Shown: piece by piece, positions 23,219 to 35,168 of the stretch
Layout of the letters: each line of letters begins with the position of its first letter
How positions within the stretch are numbered: the first letter of the stretch is position 1
Source of the DNA: Panax quinquefolius
Taxonomy: Eukaryota > Streptophyta > Magnoliopsida > Apiales > Araliaceae
Assembly (NCBI GenBank): GCA_020205615.1
Contig: CM035169.1
Location: 20,238,945-20,302,944, forward strand
DNA: 64,000 bases
Reading direction: 5' to 3'
The notes under the pieces: model-generated
Database searches by the model: none
What the model saw: the letters and a program-made list of their open reading frames with translations, nothing else
What the model was told of the DNA's origin: nothing
Position numbers and translations under genes: made by a program

Positions 23219-24460
23219 TTATGGCGGTATTTGAGAATGTCGTGAGAATATTAATGAGTGGAGTAAATGAGGCCAGTGGAGATGCACTGTCTTTACCAGC
23301 GAGGAGAGAGCGTGCACCAACAGTGGCAATGTTCCTCTGTGAACAACACCACCTGGCGAGATGATGAGCGAGGGGATGTTTAGAAGCTTTTTTGAGTTCA
23401 TGCAAAAATCGGACGAGGAGACTTCGTGTTCAAAATATAGGAGGAAATGATAGCAATTCACGAGTGGTCACGACAATGAGCAGTTCAAAAGTTGGGACCA
23501 CGAGTTACTGGGGAAGCGGATCCGATTAAAGGCGGAGGCGTGGGTCGAACAAATTACCAAGATATTCGATGTCTTGGGATGCGGAGAGAAAGTTCCATTC
23601 GCCACCTTTATGTTAGTGGCGAGGCGATTCTTGGTGGGAATCGTGAAGCGTACCCATCGGTACACTTTCGGCGTATGTCGTGGGAGAGCGTTTGAAGCAA
23701 TTCAATGACAAGTACTTCCACGAAAGTATTCGTCGTATGAAGGAAGTGGAGTTTATTAGACTAGAAGCGAGAATAACATGGCGGTGTCCCGATGCAGGCG
23801 AAGTTCGCGGAGTTATCGAGTTTGCACCTCATTTGGTGGAGAATGAGGAGCATTATGGCGGATGTTTACGAGAGGTTTGAAACCCGACATATCGTCGGTA
23901 TCTCATTTCTCATAAATTTTCTCTCTATTCGGATGTTGTCAGCGAGGCTCGGTTGTTAGGCGAGATAACGAAATACGTTCAACCAGAGGGACCATAACCG
24001 AGGATCATCACTAGAAGATAGCGATCATCGAATAACGATAACCGGCGGAGAAAGAAGAATCTGAGACAAAAGCGGTAACCACTCTGGTGGTAATCGTGGC
24101 TATGAAAATAGAAGAAGCGAGTCGGGAGGAGATTTTAAAAAGGAGATTCAACAACGACCATGTGAAGGCGTCGGCGCTATAGCAACTAGTTTTAAGGGAG
24201 GAGAAGCGACCCACCGGTCGTATGTTACAAATCTTGGGAAAGAGAGGACATATCATTCAAGCGCCCCTAGCAGTTTAAGGTATGCTATAGTTGTGGAAAG
24301 GAAGGACATATCGCTTTCGAGATTATGCGATAGCGAAACCTAGTTCAATGGGGACGGTGACTCAAAAGATGTCCCGAGAAAAGTCAAAGTCAGCGATTAG
24401 GGAAGAAGCGTTTGTCGTGGTGTGCCGGTCAAAATCTGCAAGAACCCGACGAAGTTAACG
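23219..24460 (+). pseudogene. Gag of the composite chromovirus-like element, degenerate
   Basis: Fragments in three frames. The clearest is at 23,680-23,880 (GERLKQFNDKYF, VIEFAPHLVENEEHYGG), resembling the gag domain of plant Ty3/gypsy chromoviruses. Near 24,285 a zinc-knuckle CYSCGKEGHIA can be read. Many small indels destroy the frame. The 22,981-23,218 leader carries no recognisable gene; a primer site could not be placed with confidence. Confidence 0.7.
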
Positions 24461-24479
24461 CAGGTTAGTTAATTATAAA

Positions 24480-25114
24480 TTCTTGCGAAGTATATACCTT
24501 ACTAGATATCGGTTCTACCCATTCTTTTATCTCTCTTACTTGCGCTCAGCGTTTAAACTTGACTACGGAGAAATTAGACTTTGACCTATTTATGGAGAAT
24601 CCGTTAGGAGAAACTTTCATTACATCCATTGTTTATAAATCTTGCTTGATTCAAGTTGGCACTATCACATTACTGTTAACCTTATTTCTATAGAGATATT
24701 TGCTTTTGATGTGATTTTAAGGTTAACTACTCATCACGCCAAAATTGATTATTTTTCGTAAGGTTGTTAGTTTTCATATTCTAAGCAACTTTGTTATTGA
24801 ATTCAAGCAATCAAACCATTGTAGTCAAACATTTTCATATCAAGCCATGAAGTCATTCGTTTATTACGGATGTCAAATTTTCTTAGTCCGTGTTATGGAT
24901 TTGAATAAAGACACGTCGATTTGAATAATATTCTGTTGTTATTGATTTTTCTGGCGTATTTTTACGAAGAATTTCTTGGCTTACTCCCAAAGCGATATTA
25001 AATTTTGTATCGACTTTGAACCGGTACAAAACTCATTTCTAAAATCTCATATCGAATGGCTCTATTGAACTTGAGGAGTTAAAAATTCAACTATAAATTT
25101 GGTACTGAGCCTTT
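24480..25114 (+). pseudogene. Protease and RT N-terminal remnants of the composite element
   Basis: The protease active site reads LLDIGSTHSFISL (DIGS instead of DTGS) at about 24,500-24,540. Near 24,960-25,090 the RT lead-in can be read in pieces (EEFLGLLPK, FCIDFEP, YRMALLNLEELK). The RT palm, including YVDD, is absent: the sequence jumps to the RT-RNase H connection at about 25,115. Confidence 0.75.
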
Positions 25115-26640
25115 ATCTTGTGACTTTCTTTGTGGAATTCACCTAAGCGGACTCTCTGTAGGGGCGTCGTATTAGATGCGATAGTAAAGCGATAGGTGTC
25201 ATTGTGACGTCTTTATCAAGATTGGGATATGAGTCGCGAGTTGAAGCAACCTAAGTCGATAATCGAAATACGTAGCTTTCAGAAGCTTAGTTGGTTATTA
25301 TCGGAGATTCGTTGAAGGATATTCTCGAATCGCTATTCCATTAACTTGGTGACTCGTAGAGATACAAAATTCGTATGGGGCGAGGAATGCGAGGAGATTT
25401 TCAAGAGCTCGAGAGCGACTCATTTCGCACATATTCTAACCATACCATCTTGGAAAAGCGAGCGTGGTGGTGACGCGTTGAGTAGAAGATCATATCTTGA
25501 GGAGCGAGTGCGATGATGTCAAAGTATCGCATAGAGCCAACTTTAATAGAAAAAGTTAAGGTTGCTCAAGCCACAGGCTTCGGGGTGATCGTATGAAGAA
25601 GAAAGTACAAGAAGGAGTTATTAGGGAGCGAGAATTGATGAAGAAGGAATACTTGAGTCCACTCTAGACTTTGTGTTCTAACGACTCGATTTGAAGAACA
25701 AGATTATGATGGAGGCACACAATACGCCATTTGCAATCCATCACGGAAGTACTAAAATGTATCGTGATCTTGACATACATTTTGGTGGAGCAATATGAGA
25801 GAGAGAGATCGCGTAGTTTATCTCGATGTGTTTAACTTGCCAGCGTGTAAAGGCGGAGCATCTTGTACCTAAGGGTCCGTTGCAACCACTTGAGATTTTG
25901 GAATGGAAGTGGGAACACATTACTATGGATTTCATTACTAATCTTCCCGCGGTTTCTCAAGGCATCAATGCTATTTGGGTTATTGTTGATAGATTAACCA
26001 AGTGCGCTCATTTCTTCCGAATCGAGAGACTTATTCCTTGAGCGTCTTTCTCGTATATGCGTAAATGAGATTGTGAGATTGCATGGCATGCCGGTATCCA
26101 TAGTTTTAGATCGTGACCCAAGATTCACTTCATGATTTTGGGTTAGTTTGTAGAAAGCTATGAGCGCAATTTCTGATTGGTTTGGCATACCATCCTCAAA
26201 GCGGATGGGCAATCGAAAGGACTACTCAAACTCTTGAAGATATATTAAAACTACGTGTCCTAGATTTCAAAGGAAGTTGGGATAAGTACTTGCCATTGGT
26301 GGAATTCTCATACAACAATAGTTATTAAACAAATATAGGCATGGTTCCATTGAAGCATTATATGGACAAAAATGTCGTTCTCGATATGTTGGGATGAGGT
26401 GGGTGAAGCAACATTGTTGGGACCGAGTTAATACGTATGACTAATGATTGACAAGCGTATACAAAGCGGCACAAGATCGACAAAAGAGTTATGCGAATCT
26501 TCATCGAAAGGGCGTGGAATTTAGTGTAGGGGATCATGTATTGTTGCGAGTTGCTCCATGGAAGGGAGTTCAAGATTTGGGAAGAGAGGAAAGCTCGATC
26601 CACGATTTATCGGTCCATTTCAAATTCTTGACCGAGTAGG
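25115..26640 (+). pseudogene. RT-RNase H connection and integrase of the composite element
   Basis: 25,250-25,420 encodes the connection (SRIAIPLT, KFVWGEECEEIF). RNase H is reduced to its last motif (VVADALSR near 25,470). Integrase follows: zinc domain HHGSTKMYRDL near 25,735, CLTCQRVKAEHL at 25,826, and the core [26 protein letters not shown] up to 26,041. Then SYNNSY..PFEALYGQ near 26,310-26,380, and the C-terminal QDRQKSYANLHRK. Integrase frames are nearly intact over short runs. Confidence 0.88.
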
Positions 26641-26987
26641 AAATGTAGCTATAGACTTGCGTTACCTCAAAGTATGTCTCGTGTTCATAATGTGTTTCAC
26701 ATATCGTACTTCGTAAATATGTGAAAGACCGAACCACGTTATTGAGTTAGAGCCGGACGAGATAGTAGAAGACTTAGCGTATGAGGAGGTACTGTCAAGA
26801 TTTTGGATAGGAAGGAGCATGTCCTACGCATGAAAGGTTATACCACAAGTTAAAGTTTTGTGGAGGAATCATGCTATAGGAAATGACACGGGAATTGGAA
26901 AGCGAAAATGAAAGCGAGGTATCCTCACCTTTTGAAACACGCAGTACGTCGTCAATTTCGAGGACGAAATTTCATAAGGAGGGAGGT
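26641..26987 (+). pseudogene. Chromodomain-like C-terminus of the composite element's integrase
   Basis: Broken-frame reading gives SRVHNVFHISYL, then a stretch equivalent to ..VKVLWRNHAI followed by a W/E-rich tail, and ends NFEDEI just before the LTR. This is the usual layout of the C-terminal chromodomain in plant chromoviruses. The LTR family and integrase fit the Tekay/Del side of that group, which is inference. Confidence 0.65.
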
Positions 26988-29814
26988 TGTAAGACCAGAA
27001 ATTTTTTAAATAAAAGGAATTTCCTTTATTTTGAAATAGTAAGGGTTGATTTGATTAATGTGGATAGTTAAGGGTTAAATATGCAAATATTTCAAAATAA
27101 GCAAGTGGTTATAAAATATTCATTATTGTGGGGAATATTCGTTTGGTAAGTGGAATATTAAATGCTTGTCGGGGAATATTAAATGCGACGGCCTTGACCA
27201 TGTGTGGGCCCCATGTGGAAAGCGATTGGATGAAGAAAGCGACAAATATAAGTTGTTTTTAAATAATTGGCGTAGTTATTTGCAGATTATCTTTGTTGGA
27301 ATACCCGGTGGTTAAAACACTGTCTGGCGTTGTTGAGCGGTAGCTTTGCGGTATTGCACCAATTATTGATTCTTACGTGAAGAAGGCTTTACTCGATAAT
27401 GGTTACGATAATTCTTTATTCGATATTTTATTGAGTTAATAATTCTTTGTGTTGATATTTTATATTCTTTGTTGTTTGATAATTGTCATTTACGGTATCT
27501 TTCATTATCGAAGCAATAATTCATATTATACGAATAATATTATTAGATAACATTATTGGCAATGTCTAGAAAGTTTACATAAGGAGAGGTTTGGTCATCT
27601 AATTCTTGGCGCATGATGAAGAAATTCTTATTGGAAAGCCCCTCTTTCACAGGAAGCGCACGGTTGTCAATATTGTGATTACGTAATATTATTTGTGAAT
27701 AATTAATTATTGATTTATATGATGAGGAAAATATTGATTTTATGTGGATATAGATGGAGAAAATTTTAAAATGACAATTGTTGAAAATTAATATTTTATC
27801 TTTTACGATAAAATAATTCATTTAAATATATTATTTTAATAATATATTAAAGGTGATATTTTACAATGAATGTGGGATATATGAGTATATGAGGAGGAAA
27901 AGTATTTTGTGGCATTAAATGTTTAACACATGTTTTGTGTGTTGGTGGACACAATTATTAATAGAAATTTGATTATAGCACGTAAATCGCCCGTTTGTGG
28001 ATTTCGGTCGATTTTTGTTTGGAATTTGGAAAAACTTTCTTCTGCAAAGTTGTAGAGAATTGAATTTCCTATAAAAACTCATGAGATTCGAATTTTCTGA
28101 TGAAAGGGCTATTTATTATGAATTATTGAAGTTAGAAGCTCAAAATAATTGATTTTTGGGAGTTTAAATTATTTTTGTTAAGAAAAACGTTTTTGTATTT
28201 TTTTGGACATCATTAACATGTGTGGCTGGTGTTTTGACCAAAAGGTGGGCTAAGGAAAATTTGTATAATTATATTAATATTATATTAAATTTTACGCTTT
28301 GGTCATTCTAAGCATTTTCTATAAATAGGGTCTTGGGTTAGAATTGAAAATCACACCGTAAGCTGAAGTTTTCTCTCTATTTCTCTCTCGATATTTTGGC
28401 GTATTCTTGTGAGTATTTTGAGTATACTTTGAGTATTGCTAGGCGGTGCAAGTTCCTTGAGACTTATACATTATTCTAAATTAGAAATCTTGATCTTTCG
28501 AGGTAAGGGATATTATTTTTTTGTAATGATATTATTTCTTCAATATCATTATCTTTGAAATATTGATCTGAAGTTTTTATCAAATTTGGAACTTTTTCAT
28601 GTCGGGAGTTACTATTCACGAGTTCTTATTCATGAGTTCTTATTCACGAGTTCTTATTCATGGGTTCTTATTCATGAGTTCTTATTCACGATTCTTATTC
28701 ATGATTCTTATTCATGAGTTACTATTCACGAGTACTATTCATGAAGCGTGAAGATGTTTTTGTGGAATTTCTATCTTTTGGTGTGAGATTCTTATTCACG
28801 TATCGACCTTTATTCACGATATCTGACCTTATTCATAGAAAAATAAAATTTCTTCTTTTTTGTCCAAAATATCTATTACGGATACTAACTCGATTGTATC
28901 CATGTTTTGATCATTCTTGAATTTTACACCACTATGATTATTTTTGAGGTATTTTTTGGGCGTGGATAAAACCAAGTACGAATCCTTAATCCATAATCCT
29001 TGTCATTTTGTTTTCTTTGGATTCGTTTCTTTAAAAATATTTTCATCATCCTCGGTCTTAAATGATGATATTATTGAATATCTTTGGCTGTAGTGCAAGA
29101 TGAATGATTTCTGAAGAATATCTTTGGCTTTGTAGTGCAAAAGATGATCGGTGTTTAAATGAACATTTAGATCGATGAATATCTTTGGCCTTTAGTGCGA
29201 AAGATGAGCAGTGTTGAGATGAACATGGTGGATTGATGAATATCTTTGGCACTGTAGTGCAAAGATGAATATTTGATTTGAGATGAATATTGATTGATGT
29301 TCTGAGGATAAAATATTGATGATGGAATTTATTAAATTCATAGATTATAGTAGATTTCATTCTCTACGTAACTTCTTACATGAATTATTATTTTCATTGC
29401 GAATATTGATGCGAAACTTGTTGTCTATTGTATTCTATCAGATTTTTTCCTGTTGAAGACTAACGATAATTTGTTGTATATTATCTTAGTCGTAATATTC
29501 TTCTTGGGCTAGTTGAGCTCACCTTTTCCTTGTTGTTCCATTTTTCTTCTCGGGGAGGCGAGAATGTAGCGAGTCTTAGTCGGGGTATGGAATGAAGATT
29601 CTAGAGAGAGTTGTTTAGTAGTCCTCACCATTTTGTAAAATAATGAATCAATAATGTGATGAGGATTTATTTGAGTATAGATATTGTGCAGAAGATAATA
29701 TTTGTATTCAAACTCACGATTTCTTGTTGTAATAATAAAGTTGTAGTTGTTTCTGTACCATGTATTTGGCGACTCAGAATGGGTGTTGTGTATACCTATT
29801 TTGGGGGCATCACA
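26988..29814 (+). repeat. Complete 3' LTR of the composite element
   Basis: TGTAAGACCAGA at 26,988 to CATCACA at 29,814, 2,827 bp, directly preceded by GGAGGGAGGT, a purine-rich tract. It holds the TATA CTATAAATAGG at 28,319, the 14-bp array (28,604-28,740), hairpin units (29,070-29,280) and the conserved gtaccatgtatttggcgac end. Confidence 0.9.
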
Positions 29815-30249
29815 AGAATGATGAATTTCATATTCGATAGACAGCTGGGGAGGAACATAGAGGTGTACGTAGATGATATGATCATGAAAAACATGCAAGT
29901 CCAAAAGCACTTGGATGATCTAGAGGAATGCTTTCAGACTGTCCGTCACCACAAGTTGAGGCTCAATCCAGTAAAGTGTACCTTCGGACTCGGTGCAGGG
30001 AAGTTCCTGGGGTATCTGGTCAGTCAGAGGGGCATTGAAGTCAATTTGGAGAAGATCCAGGCCATTCTTGACATGAAGACTACTCAGTCGTTCAAAGACG
30101 TCCAACGTCTAACTGGAAGGATTGCAGTTCTGAGGAGGTTTATGTCTAGGTCTGCGGAGAGATATTTGCCGTTCTTCGACACATTGAAGGGGCTGAAGAA
30201 TGCGAAGACGTTCCAGTGGACTTGGAGTGAAGAGCGCCTTCAAGCATAA
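29815..30249 (+). pseudogene. Second half of RT of retrotransposon B
   Basis: It resumes element B's RT after the nested element. RMMNFIFDRQLGRNIEVYVDD has the catalytic YVDD codons at 29,866-29,877. The connection follows (KFLGYLVSQRGIEVNLEKIQ, RIAVLRRFMSRSAERYLPFF) and a stop at 30,247. Joined to the 18,394 end, the AGAAT duplication accounts for the junction exactly. Confidence 0.92.
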
Positions 30250-31060
30250 AGACATATCATCTTACCGCTCCTTTATTAGTGGCTTTGCCCAATGAGAGAC
30301 CTTGTATTTGTACCTTGCGATAAGTTCGTTGGCGAGTTGGGCGATCTTTGGTTTAGGAGGTCGATCGGGAAGCGACATCCGATTATTATTATGTCGATCA
30401 CGTCTACGAGATCTTTGAAACCAATGCGAATATTGAAAAATTTGCTTTTGCTTTGATAATTGCTAGTAGAAAGCTTCGGCAATATTTTCAAGGTCGGCTC
30501 CTAGTCGTTTACACGGATCAACCATTGAAGAAGGTGATGAGTAAGCCAGAGGTTTCGGGGAGGTTGGCAGCATGAACGATGGAATTGTCCCAATTTTTTA
30601 TCGAATACCATCCCCGAACCGCTATCAAGGGTCGGGCTTGCGCCGATTTTATGGTGGAATGTTCGTTCATCGAAGCAGATCTTAGAGTTGCAGAGGTCGA
30701 GACGTCGATCGGCGATTCTTTTGTTCTTTAGCATGTTAGAATACATGGATATTTGTATGCGAGATGGGTCTCTACGGTGAATGTTAGTGGGGCGGGGATT
30801 ATATTGACAAGTCCGGAAGGATTGAGGTGCTGACAAAGCAATCGATTTGGGTTCAAAGCAACAAACAACGGTAGAGTATGAAGCGGTGTTAGCGAGGAGT
30901 TCGATTGGCGAAGAGTACAGAGGTCGAAGTCGATCATTTCTGATGACTCTCGGTTGGTCGTCAAACAATGTCGGGAGATTATGAAGCTCGTGGGACCGGG
31001 ATGATCAAGTATCTGGCGTAATTAAAAGACCGACTTGATGCCGTTTCTTATGAGTTTGAG
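30250..31060 (+). pseudogene. RNase H and archaeal-type RNase H remnants of retrotransposon B
   Basis: No long frame remains, but pieces can be read across frames: RNase H parts near 30,430-30,560 (FAFALIIASRKL, YTDQPLKKVMSKPEVSGRL) and 30,590-30,660 (FFIEYHP, ADFMVECSF). A second RNase H follows with the VEYEAVLA motif near 30,870 and SRLVVKQ near 30,950. Indels interrupt it every 50-100 bp. Confidence 0.75.
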
Positions 31061-32443
31061 GTATAGGCGCGAACGACAATTCCATTGCCGATGCTTTGTC
31101 GGTAGCCCTTCTACGGATGCAGATGTTTTCAATGGATCGGTTTATTTAGAAATTTTGCAGCAGCCGAGTATCCAGCATGAAGCAGTAATGTGTATCGAAC
31201 GATCTAACTGCTGGATGACCCCCTATATTGAATATCTGGCAGATGGCATCCTTCCTTCGGATCAGATAGTGGCAAAGAAGATCAAATACAAAAGTGCCAA
31301 TTTTGTTCTTATTGATGGGGATCTTTATCGATTGGCATTTTCCTCACCATTGCTAAAGTGTCTAGTTCCATCCGAGGCTGAGTATGCTCTTCGGGAGGTT
31401 CACGAGGGTATTTGCGGTGATCATATGGCAGCCAAATCTTTGGCTTATAAAGTACTTCGACAGGGATACTATTGGCCTACAATTTTCAAGGAAGCTACAG
31501 AGTATGTCAAGAAATGTGAAAAATGCTAGTTCAACAGTCCGATCCCACATCAGCCACCAGAAGAGTTATATTCAATTTTATCTCCTATACCCTTTGCTGT
31601 TTGGGGGGTAGATATATTGGGTTCGTTGCCTAAAGCTAAAGGTCAGGTCAGCTTTGTCATAGTTGCTATTGATTACATGACCAAGTGGGTAGAGACGAAG
31701 CCACTTCGATTGATAACGGAACAAGAGTGTTTGAAGTTCATAAAAGAGTCCATAGTGTTTCGCTTCGGAATTCCTAAAGTGTTGATATCGGACAACGGAC
31801 GTCAGTTCGTGGGATCAAAATTTGAAGGATTTTTAAAGGAGCTGGGGATTCAACATAAGAATACTTCGGTGGCTCATCCATAGTCAAACGGGCAAGTTGA
31901 GGTGACAAAGCGAACTTCTTTGAGCGGTATCAACGCTTGGTGGATGAAAGCAAAGGAAGATGGCGGAGGAGGCTGCTCGGTGTCTTTATGGGCTTATCGG
32001 ACCACACCGAGGACTACCACAGGGGATTCACCTTTTCGATTGGCCTATGGTACTGATGTCTTAGTCCTAGTCGAAATTGGATCTCCAAGTCTTCGGGTCT
32101 GTCAATTCAAAGAGATTTACAACGACGAAGGACTGAAGGCCAACTTGGATCTGTTAGAAGAAGTCAGAGAGGTAGCTTTGCTCAAACTAGCAGCCTACCA
32201 ACGAAGAGTAGCTAAGCATTACAACAAGGGAGTCAAACTTGCAGATTCAAGTAGGAGACTTCGATCCTCGGAGAAGTGAAGCATCTACCCCTCAGAACAC
32301 GGGAAAGCTAATGCCGGCGGGAAGGGTAGTAGTATGAGGTGATCGAAGTACCAAAGCCAGGGACTTATCGTTTAAAGGCATTAGATGGGTCCGAGATCAA
32401 GAACACTTGGCATGCTGGCAGGCTTCGGAAATATTTTCAATAG
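31060..32443 (+). pseudogene. Integrase of retrotransposon B
   Basis: 31,035-31,529 contains WMTPYIEYLADGILP and the zinc domain HEGICGDH..CEKC, ending in a stop directly after CEKC. 31,617-31,883 is the core (VAIDYMTKWVETKPL, FGIPKVLISDNGRQF), ending with a stop in place of Q in the HPQSNGQ motif. 31,902-32,279 is the core end and C-terminal region (LWAYRTTPRTTTGDSPFRLA). The last coding stretch reads GTYRLKALDGSEIKNTWHA and stops at 32,441-32,443. Confidence 0.9.
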
Positions 32444-32544
32444 AGATCAAGTCAATTTACCGGAAGTCTGTACATGATTGTCCATTATCAATAAAAAGTC
32501 ACTTTTTCACAATTGATCTTCTTCATATTTGTCCTAAGTTCACA

Positions 32545-33060
32545 ATGATGTAAGGAGGTATGGTCGGACTCGTTGGCCATTTGATGGCAGCCTATTTATT
32601 TTGTTACCCCGTGTGGTAGACAAATCCTATGGTCCTTTTAATATTGCTTTTACCAAGGGTGGTAAATCAATGGGCACCGAAGTAAGGAGGACGGGGTGGA
32701 CTCGCTGACCATTCGATGGTAGCCTTTTCGGCAGGAGTGCCCTTATGGTTTTGTTATACCCGTGTGGTATACAAAGTCCATGGTCCTTTTAAATTTGTTA
32801 TACCCGCGTGGTAAAAAAAGGCCTTTGAAGTAAGGAGGTATGGTCGGACTTACTTTGGCCATTCGATGGCGACCTTATTGTCAGAGGGCGTCCTTATGAA
32901 TTTGTGACCCCGATGTGGTAGACAAATTCCATGGTCCTTATATCTTTGTTATACCTGCGTGGTAGACAAATGTCCTTATATATTGGTCCTTATATACTTG
33001 TTTCACCCTGAGTGGTAAACAAAATCCCGATGGTGCAAGGAGGATCAACCGAATTCACCT
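32545..33060. repeat. Tandem repeats between convergent ORFs of element B
   Basis: Three to four units, about 130-150 bp apart, start gtaaggaggtatggtcggac and contain ccatt(c/t)gatggc. Sub-units of the form tttgttatacccgcgtggtagacaaa recur, with an inverted pair TTTGT..ACAAA. The block lies just past the integrase stop (32,443) and before the antisense ORF end (33,509), the same place as the 2,330-2,645 block in element A. 33,061-33,508 is AT-rich with short ttcagttcatt repeats and no gene. Confidence 0.75.
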
Positions 33061-34142
33061 TACACATGACCGATCTCACACTTCGGTAACGATAAGTATA
33101 CATTACTTTATTTTGTTCAAGTGTTGAGTTCAGTTCATTCAACACTGTTCATTCAATTCAGTTCATTAGATTCAGTTCACTTTATTTCATAACTTAACTG
33201 TTATATACCTTACCTGATTCACAATCTAAGTTAAGTTCATACAGATTAATTGATATTGAATTATTGACAAGAAACGAACCAAAACAGAAGTCATAATTAA
33301 GAAAGTTAAGGATTCATTGACAAGATAAGATATTCATTCATCTGTTCAAAACCAAAATTCATCCATAACACTAACTAATTAATTACACAAGCGTAGAAAT
33401 CCTGTCAAAATCCTTACATAAAGTTTCAAATAGTTCCAAAAACATAAACAGTTTAAATAAATAATTTTCACAAGTCAGTAAAATATCAGAAAAAAGCAGA
33501 AAGGACATTCAAGCACCGTCTCCACCATGGTCGTCGAAAGTGGATCTAATGCAAAGCGTGACCAATTTTTCCTTACCACGCTCCCGACAATCTTCATAGC
33601 CTTCGGAATAAACCTTCATGATCTTAGCATTAATCTCGTCAGACTCTCGATAGTCGGTCTGGATCTGCTTACGCACTTCTTCAGTCAGAAGAGGACCTCG
33701 TCCCTCGAGTTCCTTTATCTTGTGACGAAGCTTGTGACGTTTGACCCTATACGCCTTCTTCTTATCTTGAGCCTTCACTTGGACTTCACCCCAATTGCAG
33801 CGCCCAGTTCCGTTGGGCTGTGACGAGCTCTTCAATCTTGGCCTTCAAAAACAGTTTCTCCTCGACGAGGCCCATATTCATATCAGCTAAAGCTTTTTGA
33901 CTGGCATCGGACGCAGCCAGCTCATCCCTTGTGGCCCTCAGCTCGTCATCAGACGTCTTCAAGTCCATTATAGCTCGATTTAGGTCTTTCCGAAGGCCTT
34001 CATTGGTATGAAGAACGCCCTCGTGATCACTTCTTTCCCGAGCCAGGGTTGCCTTCAGCATATGGTTATCCTGTCTCAAAAAATCCTCCTCGGCTTCACC
34101 ATTGATATGCCTCGGACGTAAACGCCCGAAGACAGCATTTGC

Positions 34143-34228
34143 CTGCATATGTCCAACAATATCCGATCAAATTTGAATATTTAAACAAAAGCAGGAGTGA
34201 AGAAGATAAACAAAAAATTGTTACTTAC
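34143..34228 (-). other. Intron in antisense ORF of element B
   Basis: Donor AAG|GTAAGTAAC at 34,228 and acceptor ATATGCAG|GC at 34,143, 86 nt, AT-rich. It joins DEGMSYLAK to ANAVFGRLRP in frame. Confidence 0.75.
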
Positions 34229-35081
34229 CTTAGCCAAATAACTCATCCCCTCGTCAAGCAGATCCCCGTCCGTGTGATTACCAAATCGGTGATAAATGCG
34301 TGTCTCGAACGAAGGTATTAAAGAGCTTGAAAGGAAATTGCATTAAACCGAGGCCATAGGGTTGGAGACCCCATAGCTTCATTATGATATCCACGATTTG
34401 AAGGTCAAGATTCGTTCGGGTGATACCTTTGCTAGATCGGAGATGGAGTTGGTCGTTTGGGAGACGGTGACGGGTCCATGTGTACATTCTCGGGAGATGG
34501 AAATCGGATCGGCACGGATTCTCTTGGTGGTGATGGGGCTGAAGCCGCGCTAGGAGGATCATCAGAAGAACGCTTTCTTTTCCGAGATAGTGCAGGCACG
34601 GTTTTAACTTGCTCTTCTTCATCAGAAACTTGTATCTCCACTGAAATTGGTGAAGGGAGCTTGATCGAAGACGGAGGTACTCTGAGCTCTTCGGCTGACA
34701 GAGGAATCACTTTGGATTTTAATTTTTTGATTCGGAGAAGACTCCTTCGATCAGGATGATCGAGTAAGCTTCCCCGAGGAGGGACTGATGTGGTGGGTGG
34801 TTCAGATTCTAGAAGGGGCTCCGAAGTTTTTAGAACGAGCGTGGGTCAAGGCTTCCGAACTGCCCACCTCTTTTGTCGGGTTTGGAGTATCTCTTCGGGA
34901 GGAGGAGATTCGACATCTTCCGGTTCACCTATTCGAGGATCAACTGTATAGGTTTCATCAATCGGGTTATCTTCAGTTTCTGGGATTTCTGATTGGGGAG
35001 GCTCGACAATGGCTTGTGCCGACTTTCCAGCTAAGAAATCCTCCAAATCTCTCACGTCTATCGAAGACGGCTTAATCAAAA

Positions 35082-35168
35082 CTGCGAAAAAGCGGAAGGA
35101 TCACATGTCAAAATTTACATCATTAAACATTTTCAAATAATTATGCAGTCAAGTAAATTAGAACTTAC
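35082..35168 (-). other. Intron in antisense ORF of element B
   Basis: Donor AAT|GTAAGTTC at 35,168 and acceptor TTTTTCGCAG at 35,082, 87 nt. It joins ..WLYDHK to LIKPSSIDVRDLEDF and removes the stop that otherwise ends the upstream frame. Confidence 0.75.

Larger units (their letters stand above)
18395..29814 (+). mobile_element. Composite chromovirus-like LTR element nested in the RT gene of element B
   Basis: It starts TGTAAGACCCCG at 18,395 and ends GGGGGCATCACA at 29,814. The 5-bp target duplication AGAAT (18,390-18,394 and 29,815-29,819) is perfect, and the host RT frame continues across it. Inside, in order: LTR 5' fragment (18,395-18,622), pol fragment (18,623-20,141), nearly complete LTR (20,142-22,980), one degenerate gag-protease-RT-integrase-chromodomain unit (22,981-26,987), and a complete LTR (26,988-29,814). 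This looks like an LTR-internal-LTR-internal-LTR tandem that later lost parts by deletion. Confidence 0.85.
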
